Assembly (NCBI GenBank): GCA_002205965.3
Contig: NADL03000579.1
Coordinates: 1 to 64,000 of the forward strand
Length of the DNA: 64,000 nucleotides
Direction: 5' to 3'
Source: Kappaphycus alvarezii
Taxonomy: Eukaryota > Rhodophyta > Florideophyceae > Gigartinales > Solieriaceae
Shown here: positions 1 through 10,033 of the stretch, one piece after another
Numbering within the stretch: position 1 is the stretch's first letter
Layout: each line of letters begins with the position of its first letter
Position numbers and translations under genes: made by a program
Notes under the pieces: model-generated
Database searches by the model: none
The model's input: the letters and a program-made list of their open reading frames with translations, nothing else
Told to the model about the DNA's origin: nothing

Positions 1-1
1 G

Positions 2-1510
2 GAGCCTGGCACCCCGCAAGCCCTTCTCCTTGCTGAATATCTCCCAAAAATTAACGTTGGCGCTGTACAGATCCCTCGTATTCTCTCAAAGGGCAAAGAA
101 ATTCCCAATTCAATACCTGGTTTCGTCACTCGATCCCTGAAAATGAACTCCGCCTAGTGGACACGACATACCGAACGGAGTACAGCTTGGATGTCCAGTG
201 CTACGAGAACAAAAACTCTTTACTTTAGTGACTATTCGGAGAAAATGGATCGCAAAACTTCAAACTCAACCTTAATATGCTAAAAATTGAAAAATTCGAA
301 GACGGCGACATTCGCCCCGGAAAGGAGGCAGCGATGATTTGGATAGGGACTCTTGCAGTGAGCCGCTTCGTTCTGACACGTGCATTTCTCACCGTGTGCG
401 TATTGCCGAAGGCGAATCGTGATCAACTGGATCGCAAACTGCCTATGAAAGGATGCAAGACGCAAAATCAATGGGTGATGTGTATCCGTCCGCTACCCCT
501 CGATCGCTTGTGAAGTGGATTGAGTTTCTTTCAAAGGGAAGGGGATATGACTCGAACGACCTGCTGAACATATTACCGTCCCTAGAAGGTTTCTACAGGT
601 TCACGCTTCCCAGTCAGGGCCCTAAGGAGCTCATGAGAGTCGTTTTTGACGAAGAGCCCTGGACTCAAATGGACTTCAAGCTTACGAAGTGGAGCAAGGA
701 TCCAGCCGATTCCTTCAAATCACGCTCCCCTTGAATATTGACGTTCCCAAGTCTTCCTCTCCGCCAGGGGCGTCAGTTTTCTCTTTAATGAGGTGGTGGA
801 CTGCTTCGTGCTTCCCCTAAATCCTTTAATTTTTTCTGGATGTCTCGGCCCATATCGATCCGCAGTGCATGGTTCTAATGCCTCCGATCGTTGGTCATCG
901 TTCATGAAGAAGTTGAAAGTAGACCAAAGGGCAGCCGGCGTTGAGAGGAACGCTGTGGACAACCTCCAACAAATCATATCATCTTTACCTGGGTTCATTA
1001 TGGGGTCAAAAATCGTTGGAATGAGAACGACCATTCCAAGCTGAAAGAAGTGTCGTCGAAAGCGCGTCCGGTCTCAGGGTCACCGTTCCCAAAAGCAGTA
1101 AAGGACCCAAAAATGACACTACGAATAGTTCGCGAGAAGTTTCTGCTGCTCATGAAGCGTCTAAGGAAAGTTTTTCCGAAAAAGGGACTACTAAGTCATC
1201 GGCACCCGCAAAATCTACTCTCAAGAAAATACGCCCCAAGAAGAGACCTTTCCAAAGAGGCACAGCAGGTACCTCTGGCTCTCCTAAACTTATACCGAGC
1301 AAAAAAGGTTCAGTTTCTAAGACCACAGCTCAGAGGAAAAACGAATCGCCACCGGGTGAGAGTGATGCCCAGTCAAGCAGGCAACAAATTGTTCAGAAGG
1401 AACCTGTGATGAAAACGAAATCCGCGATAAGCCGAGGTCCTCCTAAGGATAATAGGAGCGAATGTTCCTCTCAAAAGAGCTCCGAGAGCGATGAGAGTAT
1501 ATATGGACTT
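2..1510 (+). pseudogene. Broken host-like gene, unknown function
   Basis: Coding-like sequence runs into the window from the left but changes frame several times. Frame 2 is open from base 2 (begins EPGTPQALLLAEYL) to about 168. A Leu/Arg-rich stretch follows in another frame to about 226. Codons around 453-734 read MQDAKSMGDVYPSATPRSL onwards and 793-1044 read MVDCFVLPLNPL onwards, each in a different frame. From about 1043 to 1510 a Ser/Lys-rich, probably disordered tail (ESFSEKGTTKSSAPAKS region) is open in frame 2 and ends with TGA. The pieces fit one protein with a folded N-terminal half and a basic, serine-rich C-terminus, disrupted by at least three shifts. No known domain is recognised. 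It could be a decayed gene, an intron-bearing gene or a region with assembly indels. Confidence 0.4.
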
Positions 1511-1560
1511 TGACGAAGAAATGGATCGCCAAATTGACGAAGAATTGAAAAAGCTATAAC

Positions 1561-2104
1561 TGTTAGTTTCTAATTAAATTGCTCTACTTTTTTTCTCTTC
1601 ACTGCCCGATATAAATTACTTTTGTTAGCTGAGACCCCAGTTCTTTAGGTTTAGGAGAGTAGCGCAATGTCATCTAAGGCGTTGCCTTGGTTGCCGAAGA
1701 GCCACCTCAACAAGGAAACGTGCTGCTTCACTGCGCTAAGTGCTGCAAAAAAAATGCCTGAAACAGTTAGACAGCGATACCGACAACTCGATTGGGGACG
1801 ACTGGACCCCTAATTTTGCCGTTTGGTACACAAACCATTGATGTAACCCAGCGAAAGGATGATAGTCCAGGAGTTTTCAAGACCGCCACCGGTTAGGAGG
1901 TTTTTCTTACCATATCTCGTCACATAACCCCTGTTTACAGGGAGCCTTTTTGCCACGTGTAATTGGCAATTTTTTGGAATACACGTGTCATGGTGCTCTG
2001 AAAAATAAGCTCTTTTAACTTAACTGTTTGGTTGCGAGTTGTTTACCCTTTAGCACCTCCCCATTGCTTCGGATTACATTCTTTACTCCCAAGTTGATGA
2101 CACG
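1561..2104. other. Intergenic, no gene seen
   Basis: This stretch lies between two converging broken genes. It is AT-rich, with T runs, and holds no convincing reading frame, RNA gene or repeat. Confidence 0.5.
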
Positions 2105-3064
2105 CTAAGTGAATGTGTAACTTGCTCCATAGTCTACTAGTAGTTCTACAGCACCACATATAGGACATTCGTAGCATTGTTTGGACTTCAACAGCCTTTC
2201 CAATAGCTTGGGGTACAACATCGGAACAACAAGGTGGTTCTTTTTTAGCGCTTTCGTTCCTTCTGAGTATATTTCCGTGAGCTGTGCGGGGTCCAGCTGC
2301 CGTTCGTAGACAACGCAACTGCCGTCACTGTTGTGGTTGAATTTAGAAGCTAGGCTATCGTCATGGAAAAAGAGCCAGTACAGCTTATCTGTTATACCGC
2401 TTACAAACAGCTCCCGCTGTTCAAACGGCGATAGGCGATGCTTGTGATCCTTGACGCCACTCTCTGAGTCAACTAAATATGCCTGCCCAAGAACCAATGG
2501 CAAAGGCCTTTCCCCACGCTGGATTATTTCCCTGGCCTGCTCCTTCGAAATGAAAGCGCCAAGTTCCACCGGAGTTCCATCATCGTTGAACCTCTTGTAA
2601 CAGTCTGACTCTGATGTAGGGGTGTTCTTACTTAGAAAAATGCTTACATGTGCCTTCAAACCAATTTCGGAAATCACTCTATCCGACTGATGCAGTGTCA
2701 TCAGAAAAGGAACAGAAACAGATCTGTCAAGGTTATCTCTTTCAGGATGGCGGTTGAAAGCACCTTCATTATGTTTTCCAAGGACCGAATGACCACCACA
2801 ATGGCACTTCTTCAGGACAATAGATCTCAACGCCTCGAAGACCCCAATTGATGTCGACCTCCGGCCATCGAACACCCATGCCATGACCTTTCGGAAAACT
2901 GTCGGAGATGATGGACGGGTCACGGTGAGAAATTCCTTGAGAACCTCCGTATCCTCGCCGGTGACGTCGAGAATTTTATAACGAGGGAATCTCTGCATGA
3001 TTTTGCTAAACTCCAATTTGAGAAATGCGTGAAGGTCACTTTCTAAACCCTCGGAGCTCAACGA
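2105..3064 (-). CDS. C-terminal part of the long ParB-like gene (318-codon frame)
   Basis: An open frame of about 318 codons with no ATG at its left edge; it opens with TTG at 3061. It ends with a cysteine cluster CYECPICG about 25 residues before the stop, which could be half of a zinc-binding site. It overlaps the stop of the 363-codon frame by four bases. A GT...AG stretch at 3065-3108, if spliced, joins the two in frame, so this is best read as the last exon of a longer minus-strand gene starting near 5404. No enzyme family is recognised. Composition matches the adjoining frames. Confidence 0.5.
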   Translation of the reverse strand, partial: SLSSEGLESDLHAFLKLEFSKIMQRFPRYKILDVTGEDTEVLKEFLTVTRPSSPTVFRKVMAWVFDGRRSTSIGVFEALRSIVLKKCHCGGHSVLGKHNEGAFNRHPERDNLDRSVSVPFLMTLHQSDRVISEIGLKAHVSIFLSKNTPTSESDCYKRFNDDGTPVELGAFISKEQAREIIQRGERPLPLVLGQAYLVDSESGVKDHKHRLSPFEQRELFVSGITDKLYWLFFHDDSLASKFNHNSDGSCVVYERQLDPAQLTEIYSEGTKALKKNHLVVPMLYPKLLERLLKSKQCYECPICGAVELLVDYGASYTFT

Positions 3065-3108
3065 CTGAATTTTAAGCGATGTTTGGATCTCAGGATATTA
3101 GCGTAAAC
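3065..3108 (-). other. Possible 44-nt spliceosomal intron
   Basis: On the minus strand this segment begins GTTTACG, has a branch-like GCTAAT near its 5' side and ends TTCAG. Removing it joins the frame of the 363-codon segment (ending CHFL) to the 318-codon frame (SLSSEGLE) without a stop. It is very short, so a coincidence or an indel is possible. Confidence 0.35.
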
Positions 3109-4149
3109 CAAAAAGTGGCAGATGCATGTCGAAGCAATATTCGACAAAGACCCATCGAACTCTGGCGAGACAACGATCGTCTGAGAGTATAATTTAAGCT
3201 TTCCATTTCCAAATGACTTCTCAGGAGACATAACGGCAGTCTCGTTCATTGTTATGGCATACACCATGTTATAGTTCTTAAGGAAAATCTCTTCAAGTAC
3301 TTCGGAGACAGTATGTCCGTAGCAGTTATCATAGGACTTGAAGAAGCCAATCCACTTCGCTCCATTGTGGAGAGGTTCCGGCTCGATTTCGAGAATTCTC
3401 TCTTCATGCTGCGATACCTGAACGATTTCGATTTGTTGTAGGTATTTATCAGCCAGCTCGAGACAGTTTGAGGCGCACGCAATTTTGCGTCGAACTTCTG
3501 GATCAATACGTCCACATGAACTCGACGGTTGAGGGGTAGGCTCAGATGCCCGTTTTCCCGGGAAGTTCTTTCGTTTGGCCTTTTGCGAGGGGACCTGTTC
3601 GCGCTGCGTCTTGACCTCATTACTGCGATGGGAATCGCAGAAGTCCCTTTTAGAGCGCAGCCTTTCGCTACTCCGAGTCTTTCTAACACTTAAATGAGTA
3701 TTTTCTCGGTGCCTGCGGGCGCTTGAAGGCAGAATCATAATTGCAGCATCGTCTTCGGTTCGGTCTGCAACCTCTTCATCAGCTTCCTCACGTGCTGGCA
3801 TATGCATCTTCACTTTCTCCACGTTCCGAACATCAAGACACTTCTCGTCCGTGCTTCCAACGCTATCATCAGATATTTGAAGAATCTTTTCCCTCCCCAT
3901 AACTTCTTTTGACGTAAGATGTACCACCTTTGCGACCGAGGCGCGTTTCTCCCTTACTTTCAAAATAGGTTCCACCACCTCGAGCTTTGGATTGGTATCC
4001 ACGGTGTTTTGGGGGATCGGAGCAACAATGACGTTGGGACTACTCCCCTTTGGTATGTATTCGGAGATCGTTTCGGTGATTTCGTCAGCAGCCTCTTGAG
4101 ATTTCCCCTCAACAATTACGTCAGATACGTCATGACTTTCGACTCGCAT
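3109..4149 (-). CDS. Middle part of the long ParB-like gene: acidic and basic disordered region
   Basis: The open frame starts MRVESHDVSDVIVEG and, without splicing, ends at 3058 after about 363 codons. The first half is rich in Glu/Asp and Val and looks disordered. Residues about 150-225 are strongly basic (RSSERLRSKRDF, KAKRKNFPGKRAS), which could be a nuclear localisation or DNA-contact region. The last 120 residues look folded (WIGFFKSYDNCYGHTVSEV). The upstream frame at 4116-4460 leads into it across a C-run plus A-run at about 4163-4175, where one extra base would make the two continuous. It is therefore probably internal to one gene rather than a separate protein. Confidence 0.45.
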
Positions 4150-4460
4150 TTTCTTTTTTGGGGGGATGTTGCTTCATCTGGCTTCTTTGTGCCCTTCCCA
4201 ATTTTCATGCCACGAGCTGGTGAGGAAAGACGAGACTGGATGGAGTCGAATAGATGTTTTGCTGGTGCAAGATCTTCACAAGCAAATTCGACCGAACCCA
4301 CACCCTGCAACACCTCGCGAAATTTAGAATGAGCTTGTTCCAAATCTTGATCAAATGGGGCAGTGGAAGAAATCGAAGTCACAAAAAGCGCCCAAAACAT
4401 TTTCTGTGCATCTGATAGACTGTTGTTTTCGGCTTTCCATCTCGGTAGTATATCCAGCAT
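4116..4460 (-). pseudogene. Linker segment of the long ParB-like gene
   Basis: An open frame of 114 codons begins MLDILPRWKAENNSLSD and ends in another frame just past the start of the next segment. Its upstream codons (IQQHYDR) continue from the ParB-like frame if one G is added to the GGG at about 4480. Its downstream end meets the 363-codon frame in the CCCCCCAAAAAA run. It is helical-looking and has no recognised motif. Its main value is showing that both breaks sit in homopolymers, which suggests indels in one gene. Confidence 0.45.
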
Positions 4461-5404
4461 GCGATCGTAATGCTGCTGGATACCCTTTCAAGAACTCCCG
4501 CGGCGCTTAAGGAGCCATTTTTCTTGTGAACCTGCCGGTAGACAACAACAATAGCGGCGAACACAAATCCTTGCATAGCCAACATCAAACGGGAATGAGA
4601 ATACAAAGAAGCTGCGTGAAGAGATGAGCAAAGTGCGCTCTTTCTTCCCCTTCGCATCATCGTCAATCTGATGGTACCAGGCGAAAAAGCATGCAAGAGA
4701 GTCCATAGCATTCTGTTTCCCCTGTCCATGATGTTAGATAGCGAGAAGAGGCCCAAAGAGCGCCAACGCTGGATCACTCTCTGTGAAAGGGGAGTAATGC
4801 AGGCATTCAAATGCTTCAGAACGGATACCTGTTTCTTCGACAACCTCATCGCAGAATGTAATTCGTGCTTGGACTTCTGGCCTCTCATACAGATCAACTC
4901 GTCGAGAAAGCACGGAACTGACGATTTTGCAATGCGAGATGCGTTGTAAGACATCACTAAGGCCTGGCTTGTAGGTATATTGAGGAAAACATCAAAGTAC
5001 AAGTACGTTTCCAGTATGTCATCCCGATCGGAGAAGGCCTGAACAATGCTCCTGTGTCGGTGACGGCCATCAATAAAAATGAATTCTTTCAGATCCGACT
5101 CGGCGTCCGCTTGTGAGGTGCATAGATCTATGGATGGAAGTGCTTCTAATTCCCTGGCGCTCAAGTTCCAAACCATTCCCTTCATAGAGCCGGGCGCGAC
5201 ATCGTTGAAGTGAGCTCTATGCGAAGTCTTGATTCCCATGATAAATGTTCCTCTCTTCGCTTGGTCAAAACCAAAACTTTTCATGTCCTCCGCAATAACT
5301 TCGACAGTGGCATTATCGACAGGACGAAGAGCCTTCTCTGACATCGCATCGGAGATGATGTTGAGCTGCTTGATGCTAAAACAGGCACGGAACATTTGCG
5401 CCAT
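4379..5404 (-). CDS. ParB/sulfiredoxin-fold-like N-terminal region of a long protein
   Basis: The frame starts at ATG 5404 (MAQMFRACFSIKQLN). Residues about 25-45 (LRPVDNATVEVIAEDMKSFGF) resemble the opening strand and helix of ParB N-terminal domains. Residues about 108-118 carry FIFIDGRHRHRS, matching the DGxHR signature of that fold, in which the His-Arg region contacts nucleotide or DNA. Residues about 170-205 (RLSKKQVSVLKHLNACIT) look like a helix-turn-helix following it, as in chromosome-partitioning ParB. The real frame probably leaves this one near 4480, so the last 30 residues may be spurious. ParB-type proteins are mostly bacterial; eukaryotic examples are less common, so horizontal or mobile origin is possible. 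The fold call rests on motif reading only. Confidence 0.5.
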   Translation of the reverse strand: MAQMFRACFSIKQLNIISDAMSEKALRPVDNATVEVIAEDMKSFGFDQAKRGTFIMGIKTSHRAHFNDVAPGSMKGMVWNLSARELEALPSIDLCTSQADAESDLKEFIFIDGRHRHRSIVQAFSDRDDILETYLYFDVFLNIPTSQALVMSYNASRIAKSSVPCFLDELICMRGQKSKHELHSAMRLSKKQVSVLKHLNACITPLSQRVIQRWRSLGLFSLSNIMDRGNRMLWTLLHAFSPGTIRLTMMRRGRKSALCSSLHAASLYSHSRLMLAMQGFVFAAIVVVYRQVHKKNGSLSAAGVLERVSSSITIACWIYYRDGKPKTTVYQMHRKCFGRFL

Positions 5405-5760
5405 TTGGAAGAGAGATGTTTAGAGAGGTATGCAACGAGTTAAGTTAGTAGAGAAATATAATCTGTTGATTCTGATATAGGTGCGGGTGGAGATGCAGGG
5501 TAGATGTGGATATGTTTGGAGAGGGAGAAGGAAGAGACGGAAGAAAAACGTTGGACTTTAAGTACCCAAATTAATTGCAAGCGCAGAATCAAATCAAAGC
5601 AAATAGTAACTGACTATTGATTTTACAGTTGTAATTCTAAAAATTGTGATATACACGTGGCAACTGAAATCAAGAATGAAACCCAAATTGAAAACCCCTA
5701 AATCCAAGAATATATGTGCAGCCTGCTCTGAACTCTCTCCATTGCAACCCGCCGGCTCCT
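5405..5760. other. Upstream region of the ParB-like gene
   Basis: About 350 bases with a purine-rich stretch (5510-5550) and AT-rich sequence. This is where a minus-strand promoter would lie, but no clear TATA element is seen. Confidence 0.3.
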
Positions 5761-5764
5761 GGCC

Positions 5765-6440
5765 GTTTTATTTCGACGTTATGAACATGTTTTTGGAAGT
5801 AGAACCGGAAATTACACACTACGAATCCCCCGCCGTATATGATGGACGTTATGGTCATTTTTATGTAAACAGAACCGGGAAAGACTTTGTATTTCACAGA
5901 AAGTCGTTGTTGTGCAAAACCTCTTTTGCATGGTGAAAAAAAACCCTAAAACCCTAAAGCCGTATATGATGGACGTTATGGCCATTTTTATGTAAACAGA
6001 ACCGGGAAAGACTTTGTATTTCACAGAAAGTCGTTGTTGTCCAAAACCTCTTTTGCATGGTGAAATCATGTCAGATAGAAATATGTCCGGATGATCTTCG
6101 CTGCCATTTCTTTCAAAACACAATATGCAGAAATGACGGCTCGCTCCAAATTCTCTCATTCCGAACTGAAATTTCAAGGCCATGCAAGGTAGACTTTATG
6201 ATCATTGTTTTGCAAGTAAGACCAGGAATGGCAAACTACAATCTCTCTGTTGTAATAAATACGCTAAAACCCTGCCGTTTGTGATAGATTTCATGATCAT
6301 TTTTATAGAAATAGAGCCTAGAATGACGCTCAAGTTCTATGAGCCTTGTAGAGGTCAAAAATCTCTTTACCATTGCTACATCATGTCAGTTAGAAACAAG
6401 TGCGGATGGCCCTCAATGTCATTTATCCATAAGTCCTATG
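5765..6440 (+). repeat. Diverged repeat array, unit about 100-125 bp
   Basis: A motif of the form GTTATGaTCATtTTTaTG.AAnTAGAaCCGGgAA recurs at about 5777, 5848, 5973, 6196 and 6291, usually followed by a conserved tail (cAAAACCTCTTTGCATGGTGAAATCATGTCAG type). Two units, 5830-5936 and 5959-6063, are nearly identical over about 105 bases and are separated by an AAAACCCTAAAACCCTAAAG stretch. Short open frames across it are repeat by-products. The setting near a telomere-like tract suggests a subtelomeric satellite. Confidence 0.7.
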
Positions 6441-8003
6441 TTTCTTAAGCAGTCCGTATGAACGTAAATGGCAAAATTCCTCCTTCCAACATGACTCTCA
6501 CTCCTAGATCGCGTAAGACTTTGATATTCATGAGAATGATAAAAGCTCTCCATCCATGCTCGAAAGGCTCACACTGAGCGTCCTTTAAAAATTCATTTTG
6601 AGGACAATCGCTCCAACGGATTTCAAGGCATATATTCCCACCCCACCATTAGCCTGAACCTCACATTACGAGCACCATGCAAATACTTACTAAGGTGATC
6701 TGCTGTATTCATCAGGTTGCAACTGAAAACACACGCATCAACTAAATTGAATAAAGACCATAAGGTATTTGTACGTCACGTTTCTCATTTAGGAAGCATT
6801 GAACCAGCCAATGACTTGATTAAAGACAAATACATTCTCCAAATCCTTACATCCCGGACAGCATCATACTTTTCCTACTCTTGTGATATAAGCAATCCAA
6901 CGGATTTCAAGTCATATTTATCCCCAAATGGATCTAGTAAACACAAAAAGGTCGCTCTGTGTCATTTTTTATCGACACCAATCACCGGAGCATTACATTC
7001 CACGCACCGGTAACAAGGCATACTAATACCAACTGCTCCATTTATCAGAATTTAAAAATCATTTCTCTACCAAATGGATTCAAGGATTCAATAAAGGCAA
7101 GACGGTATTCAGTTTTTACTTTTCTCAGTTAGGAAGCAATTTATAAACAAATGCTTTGAGTGCGTCACCTATGTATATTCAGCAGATCCTCGTGTTCAGG
7201 AAACCTTACCCAATTTCTTACTACTAACGATTGCTTGCGGAGTTTTTCGGATAAAAGCGAATTTGTATCCAGCTCACTTTACAAGGTCCCAAGAACACAC
7301 TAAGAGCACATTGGATCACTTGTTCGCAAACAGAGCCGTCATCAATTCCGCTTAAAGAGCAAGTTTTTTTGCATTGGCCACTTTTATGCAGAGTTTGACT
7401 TGCAGCGTATCCAACATAAACCTTACTAATATCAACTGTTCATTTCATCGATTTTCACTGCAATCACAAAAAATGGATATAGTAGGGAAAATCAGGTAGC
7501 CCCGACCCATATCACTGCATAGGCCATGATCGCAGCACACAAATATAATATAGACGCCGAATACCACTATCAAGGGACCACCTCAGCACAAGATTCATGC
7601 TTTAGTTGAACAAACACTCCACAAAATCGAGTTTACCGTCAAAACCGCCTTAAAACATGGCAAAACCACGAGTCTGCATGACGCTATCTTTGCACACTTT
7701 TTCATAAAATTGTTGTGATACACTGCCTACTCCATCCATTTCTTAAATAATAACGGGTTAATATAGGTCTGTAATCCATTTCCTAGAAAAAACGGTACAA
7801 CCGCATCAAAAATAGGCAAAATCGACATTTTCGAAAAATTGTCATAACCCAAAATATTTTTACTTCTATGCCTTCAACTGTTGTTAGAAAGACAATGAAG
7901 CACTCCTGAATACTTCCAAGGACTATACAAGCCTTATCGCAACATATAAATAACATGTGCAACAAATCCCCTCGGCCACCCAAATCCCCACCAGGCCGGT
8001 AAC
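6441..8003. repeat. AT-rich, weakly repetitive, no gene
   Basis: No supported gene. Short phrases recur with divergence: CCAACGGATTTCAAG near 6617 and 6898, and ACTAATACCAACTG / ACTAATATCAACTG near 7022 and 7425. These suggest a very old repeat. A 98-codon frame at 6717-7013 has no recognisable feature and contains one of the repeats. Confidence 0.4.
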
Positions 8004-8165
8004 TAAAACCCCTAATCCCTAAATCCCCTAAATCCCCTAAACCTAAACCCCTAAAAATCCCTAATCCCCTAAAATCCCCTAAAAACCCCTAAAACCCCTA
8101 AATCCCTAATCCCCTAAAAACCCCTAAAACCCCTAAAACCCTAAAACCCCTAAAAACCCTAAGTC
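8004..8165 (+). repeat. Degenerate telomere-like tract (CCCCTAAA-type)
   Basis: About 160 bases are made almost wholly of CCCTAAA, CCCCTAAA, CCCCTAAAA and CCCCTAAT units, with scattered further units to about 8360. The G-rich strand reads TTTAGGG/TTTTAGGGG. The type resembles plant, algal or oomycete TTTAGGG repeats but is irregular. It lies inside the contig with genes on both sides, so it is interstitial, or marks an old chromosome end, or is a simple-sequence expansion. Confidence 0.75.
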
Positions 8166-9330
8166 CCTTATTACTATAAGAGCACTAATCCCCTATGATC
8201 AATTTAAAATTATAAATCCCCTTAATCCCTTATCATTTACATCCCCTAAAAACCCTATTGCAACCTATTCTTACAAATCCATCAGTTTCTTATTCCCAAA
8301 TAACCACTCAGCCCATACAACCAACTTATTCTCATAAATCCCCTAATCCCCTAAATCCAAATAGCACTTACCACCCTACTCCTCTATAGATCCTCTAGTT
8401 CCCCACTTCCCCTATAGCCCCTGATACCTTGTAAGACACCTAAGACCCAGGCAAAATGTTTTGATTATTCACTAAGCTGATCCGACTTTTCGGCCTATAT
8501 TTTCATTTCACGTCTTATCCTACTTTCCCGTCCCTTGTCCCCTCGTTTTTTCCCCACCTCAACTTCACTATTCTTTAAATTTTTTTCAATTTCTATCTGC
8601 TATTCAACAATATCCTAGAGCCTGCCACGCGGATATGGTGGGACAAGCATTGAACTTTTGCACAACGTAATAGGCTGACTTACAGGCTGTTCACGTTCGC
8701 ACAGCCTAATTCTCACTGCGGACTTACCCCTTATGTACCTGGACTTACCCCGATGTACCTGGACTTACCCCCGATGAAGGCAATTATTATGCCCAAATGG
8801 GACCTCCTGACCACCTCCAATCCGCATTCGCCCCTTCCCTCGCCGTCCCGGCCCTGTCCAACCAGCATTCCCCCTCACACCTCGCCATTTTTTGACCGAT
8901 CATAAGTCTGGCCCGGTACAACCACGTGCAAACGCAGGTGTATCATAACATTTTTTGACGAAATTGGTCCACAAATATTTATAGACGGGGGCAATGCTTA
9001 CGGAAATCCTTGCCCCCAAATTGCAGGAAAATATTTGTACAGTAACGAAAAAAGGTTAAAATTCAGTAGAATCCGGGCACATTTTGCTGAGCGCCAATGA
9101 AACGTCCCCCCTCTGTATGTGCTCTTTTGATTAATTTTTCTGATGTCGGACTTACCCCCAGCCTCAGAATAGCTATAGGGGAAAAGTCGTTTCAGGATTT
9201 TGTTCATTAAAAAAACATATGGGAACAGTTCTTTTGAAAAATAGAGGTCAGAAATAAAGAGGGGAGACGTTTGTGGACGCGGTCGTTTTTCTACAAAAAG
9301 GAACATTTTTATAGTAACAAGTTCTCAAGC
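8166..9330. other. No gene; short GGACTTACCCC repeats
   Basis: CT-rich and AT-rich sequence without a supported gene. At 8722-8776 a unit like TACCTGGACTTACCCCGATG is repeated about three times, and GGACTTACCCCC recurs near 9148. The minus-strand frame at 8998-9306 has no recognisable content. Confidence 0.4.
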
Positions 9331-9816
9331 CTTGCTATTAAAACCCAGGGTTTAAGAGTAATTTGGTTCCAGTACTTTTGTCAGGTATCCCCGTTCGCAC
9401 CAGGAACTCTTTGTCCAAGATCTTTTTGCTCAGAAACAATAAACGTTGATAGAAAGCACCTGATCCTTACAGGTTCGGCAGACCAAGAATCGCCGTAACG
9501 ACGATAAAGTATCCTCACTGGGCATCGACCTCGCCCTCGCTACAAGGACTCTCGACCTCGAGTAAACATCACCAAGGGCACAGTAAGCCAGACCTATCAT
9601 TAGGGCGACTGATGCTACCAGGGAGACCGATTAGTACTATGTCACATTTTTCAATCAATTGGCCTCCGCTCATCGGAGAATGAGGACCTTCAACTCCCTC
9701 ACCAGCTTGAACGCCGCCCAGTTGGAAAACATTCAAAAATACCATGAGTCCATTTTTAGATTGCCCGGCAGAATCGGCTGTTTCCCGTCAAAATCCCCAC
9801 CTCTTTGTTGGGGTCC
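9331..9816 (+). mobile_element. LINE-A 3' fragment (zinc-finger and endonuclease region)
   Basis: Translation gives VIWFQYFCQVSPFAPGTLCP then RSFCSETINVDRKHLI, matching the cysteine/histidine segment of the LINE-A copy at about 25250-25370 (WLQYYCQVPLFQP...CPRSNCPDTLDVHGDHL). Further on, AHRRMRTFNSLTSLNAAQ matches NRRVRAFNPMPSLNAAR at about 25560. Frames are broken and the His-rich part is eroded. The piece ends where a solo LTR is inserted at 9817. Confidence 0.65.
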
Positions 9817-10013
9817 TGATATAAAGAAAACTGTAGATATTCTTTGGCATGCTGCGCTGGCTGAGTTGGCATGCTGCGCTGGCTGAGCTTTCACTATACT
9901 TACAATTATATTTTAAATTATTTTTAGAGGGATGCTTTGCACTGTACTGTGGCGGTGCAGATTTGGCACATAGGTACTATATAGGTGCAACAGAATGTGA
10001 GGGTTGAAAACTC

Positions 10014-10024
10014 TATATAAGGGG
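10014..10024 (+). promoter_or_regulatory. LTR TATA box
   Basis: TATATAAGGGG lies 20 bases before the mini-ORF ATG. The equivalent element is conserved in the 26720-27550 copy, where TATATAAGGGG also precedes the ATG. Confidence 0.6.
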
Positions 10025-10033
10025 CCGGAAAAT

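Noticed and set aside
8998..9306. 102-codon minus-strand gene
   Set aside because: No motif, skewed Phe/Lys composition typical of AT-rich noncoding DNA.
10004..10033. Ten extra N-terminal codons for the mini-protein
   Set aside because: They overlap the TATA box, so they would lie upstream of the transcript start; the same holds in copy c.
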